DNA from: Clostridia bacterium
GTDB lineage: Bacteria > Bacillota_A > Clostridia > Christensenellales > Aristaeellaceae
Direction: 5' to 3'
Assembly: GCA_017938785.1 (NCBI GenBank)
Contig: JAGBAU010000218.1
Coordinates: 1-13,859 of the forward strand
Length of the DNA stretch: 13,859 nt
Under the pieces are notes generated by a model. That model had not been told where the DNA came from. It saw only the letters and a list, made by a program, of their open reading frames with translations, and did no database searches. A program made the position numbers and the translations under genes. Of this stretch, positions 1 to 6,832 are shown one piece after another (positions within the stretch are counted from its first letter, which is position 1; each line of letters opens with the position of its first letter).

Positions 1-669
1 ATCGACCGCAACACCACCATCCCCACCCATAAGAGCCAGATCTTCTCCACCGCCGCTGACGGTCAGACCTCCGTTGAGGTTCACGTCCTGCAGGGCGAGC
101 GCGAAATGGCCGCTTACAACAAGACCCTCGGCCGCTTCCAGCTGACCGGCATCGCTCCCGCACCCCGCGGCGTACCGCAGATCGAAGTTACCTTCGACAT
201 CGACGCCAACGGCATCGTGCACGTATCCGCCAAGGATCTGGGCACCGGCAAGGAGCAGTCCATCGCCATCACCGCTTCCTCCAACATGAGCGAAGAGGAA
301 ATCAAGAAGGCCGTTGACGAGGCTGAAAAGTATGCAGCCGAAGATAAGGCCAACAAGGAAAAGATCGAAACCCTGAACCAGGCCGACAGCCTGATCTATC
401 AGACCGAAAAGACCATCAAGGATCTGGCCGATAAGATGGATCCCGCTGACAAGGCCCTGCTGGAAGGCGAAATCGAAGCCTTCAAGAAGGTTCGTGAGAC
501 CGGCGACGCCGATCAGATCAAGCCCGCCATGGAAGAGTTCTCCAAGAAGACCTACGACGTCTTCGGTAAGATCTACCAGGCTCAGGCTGCTCAGCAGCAG
601 GCAGGCGCTCAGGGCGCAGGCCCCAACGTGAACGAAGACGGCACCGTAGACGCTGAGTTCACCGAGTAA
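1..669 (+). CDS. dnaK: Chaperone protein DnaK (Hsp70), C-terminal part only
   Basis: The reading frame is open from base 1 to the TAA ending at 669, giving 222 residues. DnaK is an ATP-driven cytoplasmic foldase that works with DnaJ and GrpE. The visible part starts at the substrate-binding beta-sandwich: the RNTTIPT stretch is at residues 3-9, followed by a QGERE-type element, LGRFQLTGI and [19 protein letters not shown], all Hsp70 hallmarks. From about residue 95 the helical lid follows, rich in Lys, Glu and Ala. The tail is Gln/Ala/Gly-rich and ends in EFTE, a somewhat shorter acidic end than the usual Bacillota tail. The ATPase domain lies upstream of the window, so any hrcA/grpE genes or CIRCE operator cannot be seen. 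dnaJ follows after 74 nt. Identification is secure; the true start is unknown. Confidence 0.97.
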   Translation: MDRNTTIPTHKSQIFSTAADGQTSVEVHVLQGEREMAAYNKTLGRFQLTGIAPAPRGVPQIEVTFDIDANGIVHVSAKDLGTGKEQSIAITASSNMSEEEIKKAVDEAEKYAAEDKANKEKIETLNQADSLIYQTEKTIKDLADKMDPADKALLEGEIEAFKKVRETGDADQIKPAMEEFSKKTYDVFGKIYQAQAAQQQAGAQGAGPNVNEDGTVDAEFTE

Positions 670-686
670 TCCCAAAACAATACGAA

Positions 687-715
687 ATAGGGGCAAGGAA
701 ACACCTTGCCCCTAT
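687..715 (+). promoter_or_regulatory. Intercistronic hairpin between dnaK and dnaJ, no U-tract
   Basis: Positions 687-698 pair perfectly with 704-715, a 12-bp GC-rich stem around the 5-nt loop AAACA. The downstream bases are AAAAGGCTTATAAAAG, with no T run, so this is not a standard Rho-independent terminator. The likely role is as an mRNA-stability or processing element, or a partial attenuator that sets the dnaK:dnaJ ratio. The role is inference; the stem is seen directly. Confidence 0.6.
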
Positions 716-743
716 AAAAGGCTTATAAAAGAAGGGTAGACAT

Positions 744-1877
744 ATGGCAAAGAGAGACTATTATGAGGTTCTGGGCATAGACAAGGGCGCGGATGAGGCC
801 GCGATTAAGAAGGCCTACCGCACGCTGGCCAAGAAGAACCATCCTGATGTCAACCCCGGCGATAAGGATGCAGAGGAGCGCTTCAAGGAGATCAACGAGG
901 CCTACCAGGTGCTCTCCAATCCCCAGAAGCGCGCCCAGTATGACCAGTTCGGCCATGACGGCCCCCAGGGCTTCGGTGGCGGCGGCTACAGCGATTTCAG
1001 CGGCTTCGGTGGCGGCTTCGGTGGTTTTGAAGATATCTTCTCCACCATCTTCGGCGGCGGTGCTGCCGGCGGCGCGCGCCGCAACGGCCCCGTTCCCGGC
1101 GACGATCTGCGCTATGATCTCACCATCACCCTGGATGAAGCGGCCTTTGGCTGTGAGAAGGAAATCAACCTGGTGCGCGATGAGGAGTGTCCCGAGTGCC
1201 ACGGCACCGGCGCAAAGCCCGGCAGCAAGGTGGATAAGTGCCCCACCTGCGGCGGTTCCGGTCAGGAGCGCGTGACCCAGAACACTCCCTTCGGACGCAT
1301 CCAGAACGTGCGTACCTGTTCCAAATGCCGTGGTACGGGCCAGATTATCAACGAGCCTTGCAATAAGTGCCATGGCCGCGGCAAGATTCGCGTCAGCCGC
1401 AGGAAGACCGTGAAGGTGCCCGCGGGTATCTCTGACGGCCAGATCCTGACCATTCGCGGCCAGGGCGGCCTGGGCGAGCGCGGCGGCCAGCCGGGCGATC
1501 TGTTGATCGTGGTCAGCGTGAAGCGCCATAAGCTCTTCCAGCGCGACGGGGATAACCTCTACATCGAAATGCCCATCACCTTCACCCAGGCAGCCCTCGG
1601 TGCGGAGCTGGATGTGCCCACGCTGAAGAAACCCGTGACCTATAAGTTCCCGGAGGGAACCCAGCCCGGTCAGGTATTCTGCATCAAGGGCGAGGGCGTG
1701 CAGCGCCTGCGCGGAAACGGCAGGGGCGACCTCTACGTCACCGCCGTGGTTGAAATTCCCCGGAAGCTCACCGAAAAGCAGAAGGAACTGCTGCGCCAGT
1801 TCGATGGTTCCGTGACCGGCAACCAGTATGAAAAGAAGAAGAGCTTCTTTGATCGCGTGAAGGATGCATTCACTTGA
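744..1877 (+). CDS. dnaJ: Chaperone protein DnaJ (Hsp40, type I)
   Basis: This 377-residue cytoplasmic co-chaperone delivers unfolded substrates to DnaK and stimulates its ATPase. All four type I regions are present. The J domain is residues 1-70 with HPD at 33-35. A Gly/Phe-rich linker covers about 71-108. The zinc-finger region has four CxxCxGxG-type repeats starting at Cys149, Cys166, Cys192 and Cys206. The C-terminal beta domains run from about 215 to 345. Length is typical for the family. The ATG at 744 is preceded by GAAGGG at 731-736, a good ribosome binding site. It follows dnaK by 74 nt containing a strong hairpin, and is probably co-transcribed with it. Its stop codon overlaps the -35 element of the next promoter. 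Confidence 0.98.
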   Translation: MAKRDYYEVLGIDKGADEAAIKKAYRTLAKKNHPDVNPGDKDAEERFKEINEAYQVLSNPQKRAQYDQFGHDGPQGFGGGGYSDFSGFGGGFGGFEDIFSTIFGGGAAGGARRNGPVPGDDLRYDLTITLDEAAFGCEKEINLVRDEECPECHGTGAKPGSKVDKCPTCGGSGQERVTQNTPFGRIQNVRTCSKCRGTGQIINEPCNKCHGRGKIRVSRRKTVKVPAGISDGQILTIRGQGGLGERGGQPGDLLIVVSVKRHKLFQRDGDNLYIEMPITFTQAALGAELDVPTLKKPVTYKFPEGTQPGQVFCIKGEGVQRLRGNGRGDLYVTAVVEIPRKLTEKQKELLRQFDGSVTGNQYEKKKSFFDRVKDAFT

Positions 1878-1902
1878 TATTTCCCAGTAAAAATATTATA
1901 AT
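1874..1902 (+). promoter_or_regulatory. Sigma-A-type promoter for prmA, overlapping the dnaJ stop
   Basis: TTGATA at 1874-1879 and TATAAT at 1897-1902 are separated by exactly 17 bp. The -35 box includes the dnaJ TGA stop (1875-1877). Transcription should start near 1909, giving a leader of about 47 nt before prmA. It would let the rRNA/tRNA/L11 modification genes be expressed independently of the heat-shock genes upstream. Confidence 0.75.
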
Positions 1903-1933
1903 GTATGCGGTGGAACTTGTTTCCGCCGCATAC
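1903..1933 (+). promoter_or_regulatory. Inverted repeat across the predicted prmA transcription start
   Basis: Positions 1903-1915 pair with 1921-1933: 13 pairs, all Watson-Crick except one T-G, around a 5-nt loop CTTGT. It starts immediately after the -10 box and covers the predicted start site near 1909. It has no following T run, so it is not a terminator. It could be a DNA operator, or an RNA hairpin present in full only in transcripts reading through from dnaJ. It is not the CIRCE sequence. Function is unproven. Confidence 0.5.
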
Positions 1934-1955
1934 CTGTATATATGAGAGGTACATT

Positions 1956-2900
1956 ATGGATTGGATGGAGATTACGGTGCTGACCACCACTGCCGGCGCG
2001 GACATGGTGTCCCAGATTCTGATGGACGCAGGCAGCCTCGGCACGATGATTGAAGATAAGAACGATGTTGCCGCCAACCAGCGCCCTGAGGGCCAGTGGG
2101 ATATCATCGATGAAGCCATCGCCAAGCGCATCGGCGACGATGTGAAGGTCACCGGCTATTACGAAGTGGACGCCACCCTCAACGACCGTGCGCGCATGGT
2201 GGAGAGCGAAATCCGCCGCATCAAGGCCATGGACCTGGGCTTCGACGCGGGCAAGCTGGAAATCCTGAACCAGACCTTCGCCGAGGAAGACTGGGCGGAG
2301 AACTGGAAGAAGGCCTTCAAGCCCCTGCGCCTGGGCAAGCACATGGTCATCAAGCCCGGCTGGGCGGAGTGCGAGATAAAGGCCGGCGATAAGGTGATCG
2401 AAATCGATCCCGGCATGGCTTTCGGTACCGGCACCCATGAGACCACCGGCATGTGCGTGGAGCTGGTGGAGAAGTATGTCACTCCCGGCGTCAACGCCAT
2501 CGATGTGGGTACCGGCACGGGCATCCTGGCCCTGGCCGCCGCACACATGGGCGCAACCGACGTGCTGGCCATCGATATCGACCGCGTGGCCGTGCGCGTA
2601 GCCGCGGAGAACATCAAGATCAACGGCTTTGAAAATACCATCCGCTGCAAGGCGGGCGACCTGCTGGAGAACGTGGACGAGCAGGCGGATGTGGTGATTG
2701 CCAACATCATCGCCGACGTCATCATCATGATGGCAGCTCCCGTGAAGAACCACATCAAGGATAACGGCATCTTCATCTGCTCCGGCATCTCCTCCGAACG
2801 CAGGGAGGACGTTCTGGACGCCCTGAACGCGGCGCAGTATGAAATTCTGGACGTCTGCGAACGCGGCGGCTGGTGCGCCATGGCTGCAAAGAAGGTATAA
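1956..2900 (+). CDS. prmA: Ribosomal protein L11 methyltransferase PrmA
   Basis: This SAM-dependent enzyme trimethylates Lys and N-terminal amino groups of ribosomal protein L11. The 314-residue product has an N-terminal L11-recognition domain (about 1-110, including NQTFAEEDWAENWKKAFKP) and a Rossmann methyltransferase domain. The signature DPGMAFGTGTHETT is at 151-164, SAM motif I DVGTGTGIL at 183-191, and the NIIA motif at 250-253. An in-frame ATG at 1905 would add 17 residues, but it lies inside the inverted repeat and before the predicted transcription start. The ATG at 1956 has GAGAGG 6 nt upstream and gives the usual family N-terminus, so I chose it. The downstream rsmE start is 1 nt after the stop, which implies translational coupling. 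Confidence 0.96.
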   Translation: MDWMEITVLTTTAGADMVSQILMDAGSLGTMIEDKNDVAANQRPEGQWDIIDEAIAKRIGDDVKVTGYYEVDATLNDRARMVESEIRRIKAMDLGFDAGKLEILNQTFAEEDWAENWKKAFKPLRLGKHMVIKPGWAECEIKAGDKVIEIDPGMAFGTGTHETTGMCVELVEKYVTPGVNAIDVGTGTGILALAAAHMGATDVLAIDIDRVAVRVAAENIKINGFENTIRCKAGDLLENVDEQADVVIANIIADVIIMMAAPVKNHIKDNGIFICSGISSERREDVLDALNAAQYEILDVCERGGWCAMAAKKV

Positions 2901-2901
2901 A

Positions 2902-3639
2902 ATGAATTCTTTCTACATTGAAGGAACCGGCGTCGTCGGCCAGACGGCAAACCTGCTCAGTGAAGAAGCCAAGCACGCCGCCCAGGTGCTGCGCATGCAG
3001 CCCGGTGAGGGAGCCTATGTGGTGGACGAGGCCGGCAAGCGCTTCCTGGCAGAAATGCAGGAGGTTTCCAAGGCCGCCTGCTGCGTGCTTCTGAAGGAAG
3101 CCCTTTCTGACAACGAAGCGCCGGTGCGCATCACCCTGTACCAGGGCCTGCCCAAGGCGGATAAGCTGGATTTTGTGGTGCAGAAACTCACTGAACTGGG
3201 CGCGGCGAAGATCGTGCCCGTCAAGATGGAGCGATGCGTGGTCAAGCTGGACGAAAAGGACGGCAAGAAGCGCCAGGAGCGCCTGTCCAAGATTGCCCGC
3301 GAGGCCGCCAAGCAGTGCAAGCGCGGCTCCGCACCCGAAGTCAGCATACCCCAGACCTGGAAGCAGCTGAAGGACGAGATGCAAAAGCATGATTTGCTGC
3401 TGGTTCCGTGGGAGGATGCGGCAGGCTTCGGCCTGAAGGCTGCCCATGCAATGATGCCTGAAGCCGAGGACATCGGCATCGTGGTGGGACCTGAGGGCGG
3501 CATGAGCGCCGCTGAGGTTGCTGCCATCGAGGTGCTGGGCGCGAAGCAGATTACGCTGGGCCCGCGCATCCTGCGCACGGAGACCGCCGCTGTGTCAGCC
3601 TGCGCCATGGCCATGTTGTTGTGGGGGGATCTGGGATGA
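2902..3639 (+). CDS. rsmE: 16S rRNA (uracil-1498-N3)-methyltransferase RsmE
   Basis: The 245-residue product is a SPOUT-class enzyme that methylates N3 of U1498 in 16S rRNA of the 30S subunit. An N-terminal PUA-like domain (about 1-70, with HAAQVLRMQPGE) precedes the trefoil-knot methyltransferase. Visible knot and SAM motifs are KADKLDFVVQKLTELG at 85-100, GPEGG at 196-200 and LGPRILRTETA at 219-229. ATG at 2902 is used: it has GAAGG at 2891-2895 and gives the standard start. An earlier in-frame ATG at 2839 lies inside prmA. The stop overlaps the next gene's start in an ATGA junction, so prmA, rsmE and mtaB are very probably one translationally coupled unit. Confidence 0.95.
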   Translation: MNSFYIEGTGVVGQTANLLSEEAKHAAQVLRMQPGEGAYVVDEAGKRFLAEMQEVSKAACCVLLKEALSDNEAPVRITLYQGLPKADKLDFVVQKLTELGAAKIVPVKMERCVVKLDEKDGKKRQERLSKIAREAAKQCKRGSAPEVSIPQTWKQLKDEMQKHDLLLVPWEDAAGFGLKAAHAMMPEAEDIGIVVGPEGGMSAAEVAAIEVLGAKQITLGPRILRTETAAVSACAMAMLLWGDLG

Positions 3640-4925
3640 AGACCATCGCTGTGCATACCCTCGGCTGCAAGGTGAACCAGTATGACACCGAAGCCATGCT
3701 GGAATCCTTTGAGCGCGCGGGCTATACCGCCGTCTCCATGAAGGAGCGGGCGGATGTATACCTGATCAATACCTGTACCGTTACCGGCACGGGCGACCAG
3801 AAATCCGAAAAGCTGATTCGCCGCTGTGCACGTCTGCATCCGGAGTGCGCCATCGTTGTGGCGGGCTGCCTGGCCCAGCGCAATGCGGATAAGCTGCTGG
3901 AGATGGACAACGTGCGCCTGGTGATCGGCATCCAGAAGCGCGCGCAGGTGGTGGAACTGCTGGAGAAGGCCGTGGAGGAGAATTGTCGCATCAACGCCGT
4001 TTCCTCCCTGAAGGATGCAGATTTTGAGCAGCTGTTCGTGTCCCGCCATGAAGGCAAGACCCGCGCCACCATGAAGATTCAGGAGGGCTGCGACCGCTGG
4101 TGCGCCTATTGCATCATCCCCGCCGTGCGCGGTCCGGTTCGCTCCATGCCCCTGGAAAATGTGCGCCGGGAAGCTTGCCGCCTTGCGGACGCGGGCTACC
4201 GGGAGATCGTGGTCACCGGCATTCACCTGGCCAGCTACGGCCGGGGCACGGAGGATACGCTGCTTTCCGCCATCCAGGCCGTGCATGACGCACCGGGCGT
4301 GCAGCGCGTGCGCCTGGGTTCCCTGGAACCCGTAGTGGTGACCGATGAATTTGCGAAAGCCCTGTCTGAAATGTCCGGAATGATGCGCCAGTTCCATTTG
4401 TCGCTGCAGTCCGGCAGCGATACGGTGCTTCAGCGCATGAAGCGGCGCTATACGGCGGATGAATACTATGCCGCCTGCGTCACCCTGCGCAAGTACATGC
4501 CCGACTGTGCCATCACCACGGACATCATCCTCGGCTTCCCCGGGGAGACCGGGGCGGAATATGAACAGACCCTGGATTTCGTGCGTAAGGTGGGCTTTGC
4601 CCGCATCCACGCCTTCCCGTATTCCCGCAGGAAGGGCACTGTGGCCGACCGCATGGAGGGCCAGGTGGATGAAAATAAAAAGCATGTGCGGACCAATCAG
4701 CTGATCGAACTCGGCAACAAATTGGAAGAAGATTTCGTCAAAGAACTGGTTGGAAGTACCCAGCAGGTGCTGTTTGAGGTTGAGGCCGGCGAAGGCCTGG
4801 CCGAAGGTTACACGGGTCAATATGTGCGCGTGCGCGCCAAGGCGAAGCCGGGAGAGATTCATCCCGTGCGCATCACCGGCGCGGAAGGCACGCTGGCATA
4901 TGGTGAAATTATTGCTCAAGAATAG
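3636..4925 (+). CDS. mtaB: tRNA (t6A37) methylthiotransferase MtaB
   Basis: A radical-SAM enzyme that converts t6A to ms2t6A at position 37 of ANN-decoding tRNAs. The product has 429 residues. The N-terminal UPF0004 domain supplies the auxiliary [4Fe-4S] cluster through Cys11 (HTLGCKVNQYD), Cys47 and Cys78. The radical-SAM cluster is Cys152-x3-Cys156-x2-Cys159 (EGCDRWCAYCIIPAVRG). A TRAM RNA-binding domain occupies about 370-426. The LGCKVNQYDTE start and VRGPVRS sequence favour MtaB over MiaB or RimO. ATG at 3636 overlaps the rsmE stop (ATGA) and has a G-rich Shine-Dalgarno at 3622-3627. An in-frame ATG at 3621 is less well placed. A 10-bp hairpin lies on its stop codon. Confidence 0.95.
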   Translation: MKTIAVHTLGCKVNQYDTEAMLESFERAGYTAVSMKERADVYLINTCTVTGTGDQKSEKLIRRCARLHPECAIVVAGCLAQRNADKLLEMDNVRLVIGIQKRAQVVELLEKAVEENCRINAVSSLKDADFEQLFVSRHEGKTRATMKIQEGCDRWCAYCIIPAVRGPVRSMPLENVRREACRLADAGYREIVVTGIHLASYGRGTEDTLLSAIQAVHDAPGVQRVRLGSLEPVVVTDEFAKALSEMSGMMRQFHLSLQSGSDTVLQRMKRRYTADEYYAACVTLRKYMPDCAITTDIILGFPGETGAEYEQTLDFVRKVGFARIHAFPYSRRKGTVADRMEGQVDENKKHVRTNQLIELGNKLEEDFVKELVGSTQQVLFEVEAGEGLAEGYTGQYVRVRAKAKPGEIHPVRITGAEGTLAYGEIIAQE

Positions 4926-4947
4926 CAAAATTACAAAGTAATTTTGC
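4925..4947 (+). other. AT-rich hairpin on the mtaB stop codon
   Basis: Positions 4925-4934 pair perfectly with 4938-4947, a 10-bp stem with the 3-nt loop AAA, starting on the last base of the TAG stop. It is followed by GGGCCGG, not a U-tract, so it is not a canonical terminator. A smaller GC stem follows at 4958-4970 (CTCCC/GGGAG). Together they could be a 3'-end stabiliser or processing site between mtaB and the HIT gene. Function is a guess. Confidence 0.4.
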
Positions 4948-5007
4948 GGGCCGGAAGCTCCCGGAGGGAGATTTCGGTATTCTATAATACGGGAGGTGAA
5001 ATCGAAA

Positions 5008-5340
5008 ATGGACTGCTTGTTTTGTAAGATTATGGCGGGAGAGATTCCCTGCAGCAAGGTTTACGAGGATGACAAGGTGTTTGCATTCCGCGATATCAAT
5101 CCCCAGGCTCCGGTGCATGTACTGCTGGTGCCCAGGAAACACATGAAGAACATCCTGGAGTGCGACGGCGAAACCGCCGCTGCCTTGGTGAACGCTATCG
5201 GCAAGGTGGCCGAGCTGGAAGGCGTTGAGAAGGACGGTTTCCGCATCGTATCCAACTGCGGCAAGAACGGCTGCCAGTCGGTTGAGCATCTGCACATCCA
5301 CCTGATGGGCGGCGCACAGCTGACCGAAAAGATGGCCTGA
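5008..5340 (+). CDS. HIT family protein (Hint-type nucleotide-binding hydrolase)
   Basis: The 110-residue product belongs to the histidine-triad superfamily. Hint-type members hydrolyse nucleoside phosphoramidates and AMP conjugates in the cytoplasm as dimers. The signature triad is at His94, His96 and His98 in SVEHLHIHLMGG, and the N-terminus MDCLFCKIMAGEIPCSKVYE is highly typical, with a CxxC at 3-6. Length matches the family. ATG at 5008 is preceded by GGGAGGTG at 4991-4998. An in-frame GTG at 4996 lies inside that ribosome binding site and is rejected. It sits 82 nt after mtaB, a linkage commonly seen in Clostridia. The exact physiological substrate cannot be read from sequence. Confidence 0.93.
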   Translation: MDCLFCKIMAGEIPCSKVYEDDKVFAFRDINPQAPVHVLLVPRKHMKNILECDGETAAALVNAIGKVAELEGVEKDGFRIVSNCGKNGCQSVEHLHIHLMGGAQLTEKMA

Positions 5341-5401
5341 TAACTGAATTTGTGGAATTGGGGGCCGCCGGGCGGCAAAAGCAAAAATGAATTGTGAAAT
5401 T

Positions 5402-5428
5402 CTTGAAATATGCTTGAATTTCGCTTGA
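5402..5428 (+). repeat. Three CTTGA direct repeats at 11-bp spacing before rpsU
   Basis: CTTGA occurs at 5402-5406, 5413-5417 and 5424-5428, each exactly 11 bp apart, roughly one helical turn. The last copy forms most of the -35 element of the rpsU promoter. Such phasing could be protein-binding half-sites, or simply phased AT-rich DNA that bends the promoter. The repeat is seen directly; the role is inference. Confidence 0.5.
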
Positions 5429-5453
5429 CGGTACACACTTTATGCGCTATAAT
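5425..5453 (+). promoter_or_regulatory. Near-consensus sigma-A promoter for rpsU
   Basis: TTGACG at 5425-5430 and TATAAT at 5448-5453 are separated by 17 bp. The start should fall near 5460, giving a leader of about 60 nt that contains a small stem (TGGC-GTAT-GCCA) before the GAGGGGAGGG ribosome binding site at 5504-5513. This is among the best promoter matches in the window, as expected for a ribosomal protein gene. Confidence 0.85.
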
Positions 5454-5520
5454 ATCCTTTGTGGCGCACCCCATGCTACATTGGCGTATGCCAGTCCAAA
5501 CGCGAGGGGAGGGAAAACAC

Positions 5521-5694
5521 ATGTCCGAGGTACGGATTCGCGAAAATGAATCATTGGAAAGCGCTCTTCGTCGTTTTAAGCGTAAGACTGCACGTGATGG
5601 CATTCTTGCCGAAGCAAGAAAGCGTGAACATTACGAAAAGCCCAGCGTAAAGCGTAAGAAGAAGGCTGAAGCCGCTCGTAAGCGCAAATATTAA
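5521..5694 (+). CDS. rpsU: 30S ribosomal protein S21
   Basis: A 57-residue, strongly basic protein of the small ribosomal subunit that takes part in translation initiation. The conserved N-terminus [20 protein letters not shown] and the Lys/Arg-rich C-terminal tail ([14 protein letters not shown]) are diagnostic, and the length is normal. ATG at 5521 follows the GAGGGGAGGG site with 7-nt spacing. The frame stays open upstream to an ATG at 5410, but that lies ahead of the promoter and is rejected. The gene is monocistronic here: strong promoter ahead, strong terminator behind. In many Bacillota yqeY (a GatB/Yqey-domain gene) follows rpsU; it is absent from this position. Confidence 0.97.
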   Translation: MSEVRIRENESLESALRRFKRKTARDGILAEARKREHYEKPSVKRKKKAEAARKRKY

Positions 5695-5704
5695 TGCCAA
5701 TGAA

Positions 5705-5736
5705 AGCCCCTTTGGTAACAAAGGGGCTGATTTTCT
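5705..5736 (+). terminator. Rho-independent terminator of rpsU
   Basis: A perfect 10-bp stem (AGCCCCTTTG at 5705-5714 with CAAAGGGGCT at 5719-5728) closes on the tetraloop GTAA. It is followed by GATTTTCT and then TCCTTTTTT. It starts 10 nt after the rpsU stop. Confidence 0.9.
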
Positions 5737-5811
5737 ATCCTTTTTTGGCTTGAATGACACTTTTTATGGATGTTTCATCCCTTTCGATCATAGAATTACA
5801 GTAGGTGTAAA

Positions 5812-6822
5812 ATGAAATATATTATGTTCCTTTGGCCGCACGCCAACGTGCGCTACCAGAACGAGACCATGAAGCTGGCGGAGAGCGAGCTTCGCTTGAT
5901 GCTGGATGTTCATGCACCCGAGGCCGAAATTGCCCGCTATGAAGGTATGAATTTGCCTGCGCTGGAAATCAGCCTGCCCAAGATGGACAATGCCCTCAAC
6001 AAGGCCATCCGCAGCCATTCGTTGATGTATGCCCTGTTCGAGGAGTGCGAAGGCGGCCTTTTGAAGCCCGTCACCGGACGCGCGGACGCCTATGTGGGCG
6101 CGGACCTGCCCGGCATCCTCAAGTACAAGGGCAAGACCAACGAAATCTTCCTGCAGCTGCTGGTGAATGCCGCGCTCTATTCCGGCGGATTTGCCCACAA
6201 GGCGGGGGAGAAGCTTGAGCTGCTGGACCCCATGTGCGGCCGCGGCACCACGCTGTTCGTGGCGGCCAATCGCAGATGGAATACCACCGGCACGGATGTG
6301 GACAAAACCGACCTGTCCGAGGCGGAGAAGTTCCTCAAGCGCTATTTCGAGTATCACCGCATGAAGCACGAGTATAAGAGGGAATCCCGCACGGTGCCGG
6401 GCGCCAAGCCCATTCCGCTTGCCCAGTTCAGCTTTGCGGATACGCCCGGTCATTTCAAGAATGACGATAAGTGCAGCCTGCGCCTGGCCAATGCGGATGC
6501 TTCCCGTACCCGCGAAATCTTCGGCAAGGAAAAGTTCCACATGATCGTGTGCGACCTGCCCTACGGCGTGCAGCACAGCGGCGTGGGTGGAAGTCCTGAA
6601 CAGGTGCTCAGGAGCGCCCTGCCCGGCTGGAAGGAAGCGCTGAAGAAGGGCGGCACCGTGGCCGTTTCCTTCAATGCCCAGACCCTTAAACGCGAAAAGG
6701 TACTGCAGCTGATGGAAGAAGCAGGTCTCGAGGCCAAGCGCGGCGGCGCCCATGAAGGGTTCAGCCACTGGGTGGAGCAGGCCGTGACCCGCGATATTGC
6801 CGTGGGCCGCAGAAAGAATTAG
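5812..6822 (+). CDS. TRM11-like SAM-dependent RNA/DNA methyltransferase
   Basis: The 336-residue product has a C-terminal Rossmann methyltransferase domain from about residue 105. SAM motif I is [11 protein letters not shown] at 138-148 and the amino-methyltransferase motif IV is DLPYG at 248-252, the DPPY/NPPY class that methylates exocyclic amines. Together with RYKG-like KYKGKTNE at 104-111, this places it near the UPF0020/TRM11 group, whose studied members make N2-methylguanosine in tRNA. The first 100 residues begin with [10 protein letters not shown] and [10 protein letters not shown], resembling the N-terminal region of that group, but I cannot confirm a THUMP domain. ATG at 5812 has GTAGGTG at 5801-5807. 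No clear promoter was found in 5737-5811. rho starts 10 nt after the stop, with the rho ribosome binding site overlapping the TAG. Substrate unknown. Confidence 0.8.
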   Translation: MKYIMFLWPHANVRYQNETMKLAESELRLMLDVHAPEAEIARYEGMNLPALEISLPKMDNALNKAIRSHSLMYALFEECEGGLLKPVTGRADAYVGADLPGILKYKGKTNEIFLQLLVNAALYSGGFAHKAGEKLELLDPMCGRGTTLFVAANRRWNTTGTDVDKTDLSEAEKFLKRYFEYHRMKHEYKRESRTVPGAKPIPLAQFSFADTPGHFKNDDKCSLRLANADASRTREIFGKEKFHMIVCDLPYGVQHSGVGGSPEQVLRSALPGWKEALKKGGTVAVSFNAQTLKREKVLQLMEEAGLEAKRGGAHEGFSHWVEQAVTRDIAVGRRKN

Positions 6823-6832
6823 GAGGGATTCA

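Noticed and set aside
1903..1933. CIRCE (HrcA) operator upstream of prmA
   Set aside because: The inverted repeat does not contain TTAGCACTC or GAGTGCTAA and has a 5-nt instead of a 9-nt spacer.
4983..4988. TATAAT just before the HIT gene as a promoter -10
   Set aside because: Transcription would start on the ribosome binding site (4991-4998), and no -35 is found 16-18 bp upstream.
3015..5057. A 680-codon open frame on the minus strand across HIT, mtaB and rsmE
   Set aside because: It lies antisense to three confidently identified genes, has no recognisable motif and no ribosome binding site; it reflects low stop-codon frequency opposite GC-rich codons.
5364..5376. GCCGC-CGG-GCGGC hairpin after the HIT gene as a terminator
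   Set aside because: Only 5 bp and followed by AAAAGCAAAAA rather than a T run.
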